A DNA stretch of 64,000 bases. Source: Adiantum capillus-veneris. Taxonomy: Eukaryota > Streptophyta > Polypodiopsida > Polypodiales > Pteridaceae. How positions within the stretch are numbered: the stretch's first letter is position 1; the number at the start of each line of letters is the position of its first letter. The DNA lies in contig CM043948.1 of the NCBI GenBank assembly GCA_014529385.2, forward strand, positions 24,550,451-24,614,450, in the 5' to 3' direction. Under the pieces are notes generated by a model. That model was not told where the DNA came from, made no database searches, and saw nothing but the letters and a program-made list of their open reading frames with translations. The position numbers were made by a program, and so were the translations under genes. Below, piece after piece: positions 11,560 through 22,540 of the stretch.

Positions 11560-13683
11560 TAAATGTGCCAATTGCACTAAGTGGGCATCTGCTGCACAAA
11601 ACCACTGTTGTGTGACTACCAACTCGGTGTCAAAAGCATAAATAACCGTCCAGATACATATCCTATGGCGAGGGTACCGTAAAGGGGAACTCTAGCTACC
11701 TGTATCACTGAAGGTGTCTCAACATTTGAGCACACTCCAGCTCAAAGAAAACCTCACGCTATCGACCCTCCAAAGGCTAATGTAGACACAAACGGACTAG
11801 CCACAGCCTCCGAAAGGGCTCTTCCGGTCCGAGTCTCAGAAACGGCCAGGAAAAACTGCCAAAATAGCCAAAAATGGCTCCACACGTAGTACAGTGGGCA
11901 GTGTCCGCAACTCAAAGTACATGAGTAAAAGCGCGCTCAAGCAGGCGCCAAGGACTGCTGCATGCAATGAAAGTCATCCTTGCAGGGATATCTGCTCTCA
12001 AAAGAGCTCAGTAGCACTATGTGTGGTCACAACGAAATGCATATGTCAACGCATCTGCCCATAGAGAATCTGCTGTCAAAATGACTGCCAAATCGCCTAT
12101 GAAAGCGCTGTGTCTGGTAACCTGGAGAATCTGTGAGTGAATGGGCTGAAAAAACCCCCCTGTAAACTGTAACCTGCGTGTCGGTGTCGCTATGTGCCGA
12201 TTTCTACCGCCGGGTAGAAATATGCTAGCCGAATAGCCGCCAAAGGTGTCGTATTCGTAAACTGTGTCGTACAGGGCGATCGGTGCGCTCGGTGCCAATG
12301 CCCGGTGTCACTCCTCTATGACAGAGGTACCTCACCCGCGCATGTCGCAAGCACGGTCGTCGATCACGGGAACGCGCTCATCTGGGGAAACACTCGGTGT
12401 CTGGGTCAGTAGTGAGAGATCCGCTGCAATGAGCAGTGTCGAGCCGGTGTGCATGATCGGTGTCGATGTCGAGGTCGCCTTCCGCTGTCGGGCGGAAATG
12501 GCTAGCCGAGTAGCCGTAAAACGCCAATGCTCGAAGAGGAGAAGGACGCCAAGATCGGACTGATGCCAAATAATGCAGGGCTTACTCGCCTGCACCTATA
12601 GCCGAACAAAATGTGTCTGTCTCGCTCAAGCTCTCTCTTTCACGCTTGTCCATGGGGCATGTGTGTGGACCGGTCAAGGAGTCGGGGGTCGAAGCATCAA
12701 AATGGGGTTTTGCCGAGGGCTCTGTGTGGGAATGAGCCCTTGCACACAAAAAAGGTTTTAAGGCTTTAAAAAATATATATATATATTTTTATTGATGGTG
12801 CCAGTGCTGACAAATCAGAGGATGAGACTGTGTGTGTGTGTGTGTGTGTATGTTTGTGTGTGTTTGCTGCTCGGCAATGGTTGCTTCGTATTGGACCTTG
12901 CTTGCCACTGTTGGCTACCCAAATTGCCTCTTTATGATCTGTTGCATGACCTCACTGTTTTTGATTTTGATAGTGTGTGTGTGTGTGTGTATCCACCACC
13001 AAGCAACTGCTCTCGGGTCTGCTTGGCCACGCTTGTTGTTTGACAATGCCCCAAATCTGCTAGCATGATTCTCAAGCTCCTCGTCAATTCTACCTGCAAG
13101 CTCGTCACCTACCTTAATGCCTTGAAGCTTGATTGCCTATTGCCCGACCTGCTCACGACCATCTCAAGCCTTTGCTCTTTGCCTTGCAGCTCGGTACCCG
13201 ATTCCCCTCTGCCTTGGTCGAGCTCGATTTACCTGCTCGGTGCCGGTTTTTGTTGTTTCTTCTCGCTTGCAAAAGGTTGCCTTGTCATGCTTGCATTTCT
13301 CTGCAGAATCTCCCTAAGTTTCCCGATTGTCAATCTCCTCTACTGTTGCACCCAATAACCCTTCAATGGCTCAGCTCGATTCTGCCCGATTGTGCCCTGC
13401 TGCAGAAAACTCAACAATTTCCTTGTTTCTTTTGTGCTCATGGATCTGATGTTCAAAGCCCGATCTGCTCTTCTTTCTCCTTCTCCGAGATTTGTCTCAA
13501 GCTCCAAGCTCGAGGTTTCTTTCGACTCCCTCTCTCGAGCTCCAAACTCTCGAGCTCCAAGCTTCGGTTATGGCTGAGCTCTCTCCCATTCTTCAAGCTC
13601 CTGCTATGGCTACCTCTCGCCGTGCAAGCTCCGCGATTTGCAACCGCCACCATTGTTGTTCCCACCTGAGCTTTGATACCAAG
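11560..13683 (-). other. Copia-A long 5' leader
   Basis: About 2.1 kb lies between the gag start region and the primer site, unusually long for Copia. No protein domain was recognised on either strand. It holds TG microsatellites (about 12830-12860 and 12974-12992), several CGGTGTC copies at 12180-12480, and two related hairpins near 12200 and 12480. A separate insertion inside the leader cannot be excluded. Confidence 0.6.
13665..13683 (-). other. Copia-A primer-binding site, initiator-Met tRNA type
   Basis: Directly inside the 5' LTR the minus strand reads TTGGTATCAAAGCTC, one base from the plant tRNA-iMet complement TGGTATCAGAGC. It fixes the transcription direction as minus. Confidence 0.9.
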
Positions 13684-13898
13684 TGTTGTGCGCGTGTAGT
13701 GCGTGTACGGAGTGTGTGCAAGAGGGGGGAAGAAGAGAATGGGGAAGAGGATGAAGCACAGTACGCAGCCGGGAGTTTGGGTTAGTGGAGAGGAAAGTGA
13801 GAGAGTAGTCAACTCTCTCCCTTTCTCTCCCTATATTAATTTAGGTGAAAGTATAAACAGGGGCGGTTTCCCACGGCCACCAGGCCTACACCCCAACA
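13684..13898 (-). repeat. Copia-A 5' LTR
   Basis: 215 bp with the same termini as the 3' LTR (TGTTG...CAACA) and about 14 differences from it. It is followed by the second GGAGA target copy at 13899-13903. Confidence 0.95.
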
Positions 13899-13903
13899 GG
13901 AGA

Positions 13904-14997
13904 GATGGGTTGCCTCACTAGAGGAAGGTGAAGGAGCGTCTAATACTCTGAAGAAGGACCCTTTCATTGCTAGCATTAGGAAAAGTTTGGACTCAAAAAT
14001 GGGCCTTGTAAGAATTGTTGATGTGGCATAGCTTTCAAAAAGTGGGGATCGGTAAATTTTTTGCAAATAAGATCCAAACTTGTCGGAGGTTGGATATTTA
14101 GAATCTACTCTTCAAATGCTATCTATTGATATATAGCATGCATGTATCGGACATTGCCTTCATGTAGATCTAGAAAAAGGTGATTTTAGATTACCGTAAT
14201 GGTAACAAAACCTAGCTGATTGAAAAAAAAAAAGGCATAACTTTCATAGAAGTCATCCAAACTTTTCGGACCTTGGCTCTTTAGAATCCATTTTTCAAGA
14301 ACTTTCCAATGATAGGTCATATCATGGGGTTCTAAGCAATATTTAGAGGGGTCTACCGGGTTGCTTTCTTTTGTAAAACTTTGATGATATGGCACTCTTA
14401 AAAGGCCCAAAAATGAGTTCAAAATTTTCCTAATGCACGTGGTCGTCGCTTAAGGAGAAGGTGAAGGAGAGATTCCCTACAACATGTGAGTTGGTAATGG
14501 AAGTAGCCCACCTTAAAGACAAGAATCTGCACATGCAAACAAAAGTCAACAAGTCAGAGGAATCAATCTCAGTGCGACTAACCCCAGTAATTGCAACAGC
14601 CGATCAGAGAACACAACCACAAGAGGCATCAAAAGAGCAGCAAGACCTATTGATTCGCATCACTACTCAGCTGCAAAATCTATCTGTGCATTTGGTGCAG
14701 CAAGGGCATGCACAAAACTACAATCAAGAGCAAGGGAGAGGACAACAAAGGCAAATCCATGAGTACTACTACTACGATTATGGAGAAGACGGCCATGGCA
14801 TGTATTATTGCCCACACCCAAGGAGGCAGAATTTGAACAGAGGAGCAAGACAAAACCAACTCTCACCACCAAGAGAAAGACAACCACCACCCAAGGCAAC
14901 CACAACAAGAACCACCTATCCAAATGTTATAACGACATGTTCAACCACCACCACCACAACCTCTCATTCTACCCTTTCCCCCACCACTAGGCAATGA
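13904..14997 (+). pseudogene. Gypsy-A gag, C-terminal part with degenerate zinc knuckle
   Basis: Gag resumes after Copia-A (RWVASLEEGEGASNTLKKDPF), is interrupted at 13973-14436 by an inverted-repeat element, then continues (KERFPTTCELVMEVAHLKDKNLH). A glutamine-rich segment leads to YDYGEDGHGMYYC at about 14785-14825. This has the G-x2-GH-x4-C spacing of a CCHC knuckle, but the first two cysteines are tyrosines, so zinc binding is probably lost. The tail is rich in T, P and R. It ends at a stop near 14997. Confidence 0.75.
13973..14436. mobile_element. 464-bp terminal-inverted-repeat element (MITE-like) in Gypsy-A gag
   Basis: The left end GCATTAGGAAAAGTTTGGAC and the reverse complement of the right end, GCATTAGGAAAATTTTGAAC, match over about 35 bp, continuing through ACTCA...TGGGCCTT. 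Inside, two segments are direct relatives (TCCAAACTTGTCGGA...TTTAGAATCTACTCTTCAA and TCCAAACTTTTCGGA...TTTAGAATCCATTTTTCAA). There is no coding capacity. A target duplication is not clear; a 2-bp GC is possible. It breaks gag, so it is younger than Gypsy-A. Confidence 0.65.
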
Positions 14998-15004
14998 CCA
15001 GGCA

Positions 15005-15854
15005 GTGAATTTCATCGGTCTTGAAGATAAGGGAAAAGGGGACGTGGAGAAACACATCAATGGATTAGAGGAGGATAAGACCAATGTTGAAGAGGTAGAC
15101 ATCATGAGATTTAATCACTCTATACATGAGGAATCTTCACAAAAGGAAGAAAAGATAAAGGCCAAGGGGAGTCAATCAAGAGAAATTCTAAGCCATCATG
15201 AAAGACTAGCATTTTAGATTTCACAATTGGTGACTCTATAAAATCTTGTGATCTTGTGAGTGATGTTTCAATGCAGGGCATGAGCATCCCTATAGGAAAG
15301 GGCTACCCAATTATGTCAGAGAGACCATGGCTCATGGCCATGAGAGAAAATCCATATTTGGACACAAGAATTCTCAATATGCAAGCTACAAAGGAAAGGA
15401 GATCTCATACAATACAAAGGCTAGTAAGAAACAAGGGATGGACCTAGAGACTAGTGCACTCTCTAGTGATTCTACTACAACATCAGAGGAGGAGGAATCT
15501 ACAACAACAAATGATAGTGACAACACTCTTGAAATCATGGATCTCATTCTTACTGATCACAACAAGGTGGATCCACTAGATATACAATTGCAAGAAGGAA
15601 GCATGAAGTTTTTGGAACTACACCAATCAAAGGAAGAAATTGGAGAAATAAATCTAATGGTTTTTGTCAAGGAGTGGGGATTTGGAGTCCACCCTAAGGA
15701 GATTCTTAAGCAAGTGGATGCAGTGGCAACCTATTGGCGATCTAGGTTTGTCAACCTAGATTTAGAGATTGTGTTTGACCGTACTATGTTTGATGCATTT
15801 AAGAAAATCTTTAAAGAACCCTTAGCAAAAGGGGTGGTCATAAGGGTCACATAA
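15005..15854 (+). pseudogene. Gypsy-A region between gag and integrase, protease-like tail
   Basis: Three short frames: an acidic/lysine-rich one (15005-15217), one with PIGKGYPIMSERPWLMAM (about 15286-15345, similar to the GRPWL motif near the end of Gypsy proteases), and a serine/threonine/glutamate-rich one (15327-15854) with KFLELHQSKEEIGEINLMVF. No DTG/DSG active site and no RT motif was found. RT and RNase H are expected here but are absent or unrecognisable. Confidence 0.4.
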
Positions 15855-15914
15855 AATGGATCTCAATGTGAGGAAGATGGCAGTATGTTCCTTCATGCAT
15901 ATAGTTGAGATGAA

Positions 15915-16433
15915 GTGTTTTTCAACAAGTGGATTGCAGCATACCTCTCGTATATGCTATGCACTTTGGTACATTGTGTATCAAGCTTGTCTTTGAGCTG
16001 CAAGGTCAATGGCTTATCACCAATTTTAGGAAAGGCAATGGACCTTTTTGACAACACCCAAGACAATAGTGACTCTTTTGCTAGCTTCACCGATAGTGGT
16101 GAGCTAGGTTTTGAAGAATATTGGGACTTGCCATATGAACAAGGAAGCCATAGATGGAAGACTCTTAGTACAATCTTGGGGATCATGATTCTAAGTATTG
16201 TCTTGGAAGGAGCTAAAGTGATTATCCTATTCTTCACTTGGGATCTTGGAGGATATTGGCACAAAATTTTGGAAGCCGTAGGCTTCCTATTTACTCAAAG
16301 GCAGTTTGAGTTGTTGATCATTGATGCTCTAGCCAGGGAGCCTTGTGAGGACGTATTTCTTTTCTTGAAAATGGTGAATGTCCCAAAGATCTCATTAATG
16401 GCAAGAAACAATGGCTTGTCTGAAAGGCAATAA
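15915..16433 (+). pseudogene. Unrecognised 172-residue frame in Gypsy-A, one hydrophobic segment
   Basis: The frame is open over 519 bp. It has a hydrophobic N-terminal third and a strongly hydrophobic stretch (ILGIMILSIVLEGAKVIILF) around residues 87-107, followed by a segment with LLIIDALAREPCEDVF. I recognise no family. It sits where RNase H should be, so it may be frame-shifted pol sequence or foreign DNA. No other supporting evidence for expression. Confidence 0.25.
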
Positions 16434-16469
16434 GATACCGCCTTATAAACATTGCCTTGTACTGCAAGG

Positions 16470-17710
16470 GCAAAGACCAAATTCTCAGGAGAGTGCCAAT
16501 CTCTAGTGAAATCAAGGAGGTGATCTCAAGTTTTCATGATGGTGTTTGCGGCGGCCACTTTGCTCTAGATATTACTAGTAGGAAGATTCTACAGGAAGGA
16601 TTCTCTTGGCCTAGTCTGAACAGGGATGTGCATCATTGGTGTAAAACATGCAGAGCTTGTTAAGTATCCAGTGATCGAACACTAACCTATGAGCCACAAA
16701 CTCCTATCACCTCATATAGCCCATTTGAGAAGTGGGGAATAGATGCAATTGGTCCTTTGCCAAGGGCCCAATCAAGAAAACTCTACATTATAGTTGATGT
16801 AGATTACATGACCTGATGGGTGGAAACAGCAGCCACCACACGCATTACAGCCCAAGAAGTCGCAAAGTTCATATTTGAGCACATTTGTTGCCACTTTGGC
16901 ACACCTCTGGAGATAATATTTGATAGAGGGCCAGGTTTCAAAGGCGACTTGGTGGGAGAACTCATGAATAAGTTAGGCATCACACATCGACACTCAACCC
17001 CATACTATCCATAGTGCAATGGTCTAGTAGAAAAGGTAAACGCCATGATCTATAAGATCATCACAAAGCAAGTGAATAATGACACAAGTGATTGGGATAA
17101 GCATCTCAGGGCACTCTTTGGGACTAACGCACGACATTTCGAACATCACTAGGTTTCACCCCTTTCCATCTGGTATATGGAAAAGAGGCCATTTTACACA
17201 TCGAGGTACAAATAGCCAGCTCGTGAGTCATGTCTAGACAGTTACAATGCCCAATTGCCTATCTCTGAAACCACATCTTGGATCTAGAAAGGCTTTAGTT
17301 AGATAGGGAGGATGCGATCAACCACTATGCAACGCAAGCAGAACGACACCAACTCACAATCAATCAAGGACTTAAGGAAAAGGGTCTGAAGAAAGGAATG
17401 TTAGTATTGAGATACGACAACAGATTCAACACTAGGAAAGATAAGAAGTTTTAGCCCAGATGGGAAGGGCCATTCATTGTCAAAAAGTGATACGCCAATG
17501 GTAGCTACAAATTGATGGAAGCAGATGGTTGAATTCACAAGACTGGAATCAATGGACGGAGGCTCAAAAGGTACTTCTTAAGGTTTGGTCCGGAAATCAT
17601 GGTAGATATTCCAGAGGAGGGAGAGCCCTCCAACTCTGTTGTTAAAGAATCAGAAGTAGAGCTAGAGGCATTCACTAGCCAAAAGGGGAGGGATAATGAC
17701 GGCCAGCTTT
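16470..17710 (+). pseudogene. Gypsy-A integrase
   Basis: The zinc-binding HHCC domain is seen as EVISSFHDGVCGGHF ... VHHWCKTCRAC (about 16519-16663). The catalytic core follows as WGIDAIGPLPRA, GTPLEIIFDRGPGF and NGLVEKVNAMIYKII, giving D, D and E. The C-terminal part has HLVYGKEAIL, KKGMLVLRYDNRF, RWEGPFIVKK and INGRRLKRYF. Stops lie near 16664, 16815, 17014, 17150 and 17455. Integrase inserts element cDNA. The glutamate-containing GLVEKVN and the HLVYGKEA box place it in Ty3/Gypsy. No chromodomain is seen. Confidence 0.9.
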
Positions 17711-17779
17711 CAAAAACCACAAGCAGCGAGAAAAAACCCCAAAGGGAAAGCTTAATACTAAGCAAAAAATAAAAATAAA

Positions 17780-17887
17780 AATGATTTTTTTTTCCTGTTG
17801 TTGCTTTCGCCACCCCACCTCCCCTCCATGCTCGTTCGTCACAATGGGCCGCCCCCCCTTGGCACCATTCTCTCTCTCCCCTCCATT

Positions 17888-17962
<75 letters not shown>

Positions 17963-18148
17963 ATCTGTGGCACCACCCGTCTCCATCTCTCTCCTCCATT
18001 ATCCAAACGGCCGAGCTCTACACACACCATACACACACATACACACTCTTTCCACCTAGCTCTCTATTCCTCGTTCCTGTGTCGGCTGCCCATGCAAGGT
18101 GCAAGTAAAATATTTCTCTCTTTCTCGTTCCCCACCCATACACACACG

Positions 18149-18219
<71 letters not shown>

Positions 18220-18880
18220 CCATTTTCAAGCAAAAACCTTGTATAAAAATGAATTGTATATTGCCACCTCTCTCTTGGTGATGGTCACAAAGGCCCACCT
18301 AGGAGATACCATTTTAAAGTCCTCCTAAAATAAAGCAAGGGTCAACCATCTGGGACCCATCTCCTTGCTTTGTCTCTCCTGATGAGGGCCCTAATCTAAT
18401 CAGATTATTCTAAATTAATGCAGCCTACACCTATAAAAGAACACTAAGAGGTCACTATCAGGGGTAGTACTTGGGAGTCAGCACTTGAGAAGGAAGCCAT
18501 GCACACACACTGACTCCAAGGGTTGCCACAGTAGGATCTCCGTGCATATGGAATTTTTCCTAGAGAACACACTATAGGATCTCTCTCTCTCTATCACCAC
18601 GGTCTCCATCTCGCCAAAACTAAGTTTTTTGTAAATACCTCTTTGAATCAAGTTTTCCCTCACATCCCGAGGGGTTTTCATCATCTACGTCTACATATCT
18701 CTCTCTCTATCTATCTCTCTATGGTGTGTTGTATTAGTGTAATTTTAATTAATGTTGTCTGTGTCCTAGCCGCTCAAAGCTAGGTGGTGCCCCCTGTTTA
18801 CTCCCCCGTGGCGAGTTCGGTGTGCACGGTCCTGGCGTAGCGATCGTTGGGGTCCGTTTTGCACTTGCGCTTGTCAACAC
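17780..18880 (+). mobile_element. Gypsy-A 3' LTR
   Basis: It shares its block order with 2100-3100 plus 5280-5580, but without the 2-kb insert. It contains two CT tracts (about 17894-17960 and 18151-18215), a TATA box at 18431 and the end landmark GTCCGTTTTGCACTTG at about 18857. The LTR-specific start is not defined by a clear TG. It follows the integrase tail (ending near 17710) in the order expected of an element 3' end. Confidence 0.7.
17894..18215. repeat. Two (CT)n tracts in the Gypsy-A 3' LTR
   Basis: Runs of about 66 bp (17894-17960) and 65 bp (18151-18215), separated by about 190 bp of LTR sequence. Confidence 0.95.
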
Positions 18881-19472
18881 TAAAGGTAGTTTTTTTTAGC
18901 ATTGTGCAATGCAAGGATATAGAGTTCACATCTTAGAATGGAGCATCTACTTATAGTGAGAGAATCCATCTTCCATTGAGCATCTGCAAAAATTATGGCC
19001 TAATGAGATGATTGCAAAATTGAAGATAAGGGATATTGTGAAAATTTTCTAAAAGTTATAGAGAATTTTTGAAGTATCGGATAATAGTTTCCAAACATGA
19101 GAGGTATTTAGTGGACTTTTAAGATTGAGGGCCACCCCCAAGATGACTATACAAGCACCATAGAAAGGGGGGTATATGGGTTCTTTAGAATTTATAGATA
19201 GGGGGTTGGGTTAGTGATATGGGGTCCGTAGATAGAGGTTTTTTCCCATATGGTTGCACGCAGGTGACATGCTCCCTAAGTATAAGTGAATCCCCTAGGT
19301 GTGCTCCATGTGATTTTCTATGACATTGTGCATCTGTTGATTTAGGTACACTGAAGAAATCATTTAGGTAGGTGGTGAAAATATTTTTTGAGGTGTTTTA
19401 TCAGAGGGAATTGTGGAGATGCTCAATTTTCTTGGAAGTGAAAAAGGGTCTGCCAAAAAGGTGGAGTGGCAC

Positions 19473-19525
<53 letters not shown>

Positions 19526-20555
19526 TTTTCTATTGGTTTATTGCAGGTGGTGTACAGATGATCGTGTCATTGAGCGGAGAGAGATGACTATTAGATGCTC
19601 AGCTAACAAAGTAAAAAAAAGAGTATCAAAGGGACACCACTCTCATTTTTTATCCCAATTGATTGTACTAAATCCCATTGTATTAATGAGAAATCGCGCA
19701 AAGTCCAAAAGCCACTATAATCTTATTGATTTGCCAACAAGTCTAAAGGGGCCGAGGGCTTCCAAGTTTGTAATATTATGTAGTTCTTAAGCCTTGTTAT
19801 TGAGCCTAAATAGCTAGGAATCCATTCTTTGAACTTTGGCTAAGGTATAAAAGCTAATTTTTGTAACTATTGACTTAAGTTTTTGGATAATGAAAGTGAG
19901 CGTACATTGTAGAAGCTTATTGTGAGTCTATTTTTTCTTCAACTCTCCGCGTGTCTCTCTCGTATGACGTTGCATTGCTATTCCGAGCATACCAACACAT
20001 TCGCAGGTGAAAGCTCTTTTATTTAACCTAACTTTTTTGCGCGATAAAAGTGTGTTTTCAGTCATGCTTGTCTATGAGCTTTTTTGCTGCCTATGCACAA
20101 TACACACACTAAAAATGTTTTTTGACCTTAGGCATAGATAGAGCACACCTAGAGAAATCCATAGAGTGCTTCGAACGCCAAAATTGACTGACCTAAAATA
20201 GAATGTTTATCTTATGTGCAATTTTTTCTGAGTGTCACATTTACATTTAAGTACATGAGAGTGTTCAGGATACTCTGCCCATGCTAGGCATTAAGTTTCA
20301 TTGCATTCAAAGTCTTGTAGCTACACAAATTTGTCCGGATAAGGTTGTGGTAAGGAAAGAAGATTTTGATGTTTGACACATATATGAGACCAAGTTAGGT
20401 AGAAACCCAATAGTCTTGGGTTTTCTGAGAGATTAGCTATCTCTTATAGCCTCCATGCACTAGCCAGGTCAGCTACGTCCCACGGATTGGTAATTTTTAT
20501 GTATGTGGCTCTCGCTTTTCTAGCATTGATATGGTGAGGCTTGGTAGTCGCCAAC
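18880..20555 (+). other. Probable Gypsy-B 5' LTR and flank
   Basis: No protein frame was recognised. A TATA-like GGTATAAAAGC lies at 19844, and the block ends CGCCAACA immediately before an Asp-tRNA-like primer site, as an LTR end would. A (GA)n run is at 19475-19520. The segment 19150-19300 (AGAAAGGGGGG..., GCAGGTGACAT...) resembles the end of the 683-bp insert at 27582-28264. The LTR start is not located; no second LTR copy is in the window. Confidence 0.45.
19475..19520. repeat. (GA)n microsatellite
   Basis: About 46 bp of uninterrupted AG/GA repeats. Confidence 0.95.
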
Positions 20556-20578
20556 ATTTTTACGCCGTTGTCGGGACG
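20555..20578 (+). other. Gypsy-B primer-binding site, Asp-tRNA type, degenerate
   Basis: TTTTTACGCCGTTGTCGGGA closely resembles the TTTTTGGCGCCGTTGCCGGGGA box that follows the 5' LTR in Athila/Tat/Ogre-type plant Gypsy elements (a complement of tRNA-Asp). It directly follows ...CGCCAACA, a plausible LTR end. Confidence 0.7.
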
Positions 20579-20939
20579 AGGCAACGTAGACTAGAGAAAA
20601 ACCTAAAGCATTCACTTGAAATTTCCGTTACTTTCTCTAGTTTCGGTTAGAGTAACACATTTTTTGGCTTTATAACGGCTGAGAGGGGCTTGAGAGTAGG
20701 GATACTTGGTAAGGACCTCGGCAACTTTAGTTAGTAAAACGGACTAGGTAGAGGGTCCTTGAGGCTAGTGGCCGGCAAGGGCGTCACCTAAGTAGAGAGT
20801 AGGGATTTCAGACTGAAGGTTGAATTTTTCACTTTCTGTAATTTTTTTTCGTGTTCAGTAGGAGTAGGGTAAGTAGAAATCCAGTAGGATTGCATCTGAA
20901 TTGTGGTGCACTGAGAAAAACACAAAAATTGTCAGATCT

Positions 20940-21668
20940 ATCTTAGGTGTGCCGAAGATAGAAAGGGGGTTCATGAGACTGATTCTGACAAACTAGACTT
21001 GCTAGTCGATTGACCAACTTGAGTAGACTACTCCCTTTGATTTTTGAAACATTTGGATCACTTAAAACTTTGTTTCCCAAAATTGAAAAAAATTGCACTT
21101 TAACAAGGAAAAGTCAAATCTGGGTAAAACTTGAAACCAAGGTGTGGATAAATCCTAAAATTTGTGGAAAATCAATTTGTGAAGAAAAAATGAAAAAGGT
21201 CAAAATTTGGTAGAGATTTATCTTAGGTGTGTCAAAGATAGAAATCTCTGCAAAGAGAGTATTCTGAAAAAAAATCAGCTCACAGGGTTTATTTAGACCT
21301 TAATACAGCTCCTAAGAAAGTTTCATCAAATTTGGAGTTGTGCAAGGGTCAAAACACCAAGAAAACGGGAAAACCAGACTAAGGATTAAAAGGAGTGACA
21401 AAACACTGGTAAATTTTCCAAACTTTTTGAAACTCATTGTAGAAGCTTGAAATCACCTATAGAAATCGACCCGTCACATTGGGAAAAAACAAGTTGAAAT
21501 AGTAAAGATTTATGCTAGGCGCGCCGAAGAAAAATCTCTCACTAGAAAGACAATTTTGTCATTTTGACACCAGGATTGTCTTTGTCAAGCTGTGGGGACT
21601 CCATCTATGTGATAAACATTGAAATTCACCTCACAAAAAGGTGCAACAATCTTAGGCACGCCTAAGAT
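20940..21668. repeat. Palindrome set I in the Gypsy-B leader
   Basis: Four copies of a 20-bp palindromic motif, consensus arms ATCTTAGG and CCTAAGAT around a CG-rich core: 20940-20959, 21220-21239, 21512-21531 (core GGCGCGCC) and 21649-21668 (near-perfect, ATCTTAGGC-AC-GCCTAAGAT). Spacing is 280, 292 and 137 bp. Copies drift more in the right arm. The intervening leader has no open frame of note. Confidence 0.8.
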
Positions 21669-21689
21669 AGCCATAACAAATTTTCATAG

Positions 21690-22026
21690 TTGGGGCATAT
21701 TGGGTGTGTCTGTTGCTTTTTAGATATTTTGGGACTTCAAATTGTGAATTGTGGAATCACATATGGTTTGACGTGCTTGTGTGTAGGAAATTATGACTTT
21801 CCACAAAAGGCGAGACAAGGAGTGGACGCACTGTATCTGAAGCCAAGGACAACTTCCAAGTTTGAAGTATCTGTCCAATTAAGTTGTACAAGCCCATATA
21901 TGAACTTAAGATCTTGTAGAGTTTTGAGAAACTTGGGTACCTTTGGGGATAATAGGAGAAGAGAATCCACAAAAGAGAGTGTAAACCAAGGGAGACCATA
22001 GAAACTATCGTAGAAGAAGTTTCCAA
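21690..22026 (+). other. Gypsy-B leader to gag transition, unassigned
   Basis: A 103-codon frame (21690-22001) has no recognisable domain. Gag-like sequence starts downstream. Nothing else seen. Confidence 0.3.
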
Positions 22027-22540
22027 CACTTATTATGATAGAAGCTCCGAGATGTCTTCCTTTTCAACTCAATCAGGAGGTGGGACTTCTTTCGAGTTCA
22101 GTCATATTTTGACCTTCTTCAAAACCAACAAGTATGAAGCCCAAATTTACCTAGACCCTAATTAGGATTTTGTAGTGAATATTGATGACCATATCATTGA
22201 GTCTGAAGAAGAGGTTAGGGCCAACAAACATGAAAACTTCTATATGGACCAAAAATAAGTGCAATACCTCAACTTCTATATGGATCGAAACACTTATTAT
22301 GATAGAAGCTCCGAGATGTCTTCCTTTTCAACTCAATCAGGAGGTGGGACTTATTTCGAGTTCAGTCATATCTTGACCTTCTTCAAAACCAACAAGTATG
22401 AAGCCCAAATTTACCTAGACCCTAATTAGGAGTTTGTAGTGAATATTGATGACCATATCGTTGAGTCTGAAGAAGAGGTTAGGGCCAACAAACATGAAAA
22501 CTCTATATGGACCGAAACTAAGTGCAATACCTCAAGATAC
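22027..22540 (+). repeat. 264-bp direct tandem duplication in Gypsy-B gag
   Basis: CACTTATTATGATAGAAGC starts at 22027 and again at 22291. The copies match closely through CAACAAACATGAAAAC and on to GTGCAATACCTCAA. The unit encodes SSEMSSFSTQSGGGT and FKTNKYEAQIYLDPN, each followed by a stop, so the frame is duplicated together with its stop. Confidence 0.93.

Larger units (their letters stand above)
6994..13898 (-). mobile_element. Copia-A: full-length Ty1/Copia LTR retrotransposon inserted in Gypsy-A gag
   Basis: Two 215-bp LTRs (6994-7208 and 13684-13898) begin TGTTG and end CAACA and differ at about 14 positions by eye. They are flanked by a perfect 5-bp target duplication GGAGA (6989-6993 and 13899-13903). 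On the minus strand the order is LTR, Met-tRNA primer site, a long leader of about 2.3 kb, gag, protease, integrase, RT, RNase H, polypurine tract, LTR, which is the Copia order. Many stops and frame changes make it inactive. Removing it with one TSD copy rejoins the Gypsy-A gag frame. Confidence 0.97.

Noticed and set aside
13133-13669. 178-codon plus-strand ORF in the Copia-A leader
   Set aside because: It is opposite to the element's transcription, of serine/leucine/proline-rich composition with no domain, and overlaps other equally open frames.
15915-16433. Envelope-like transmembrane ORF in Gypsy-A
   Set aside because: Only one convincing hydrophobic stretch, no signal peptide or fusion features, and the frame lies before, not after, integrase.
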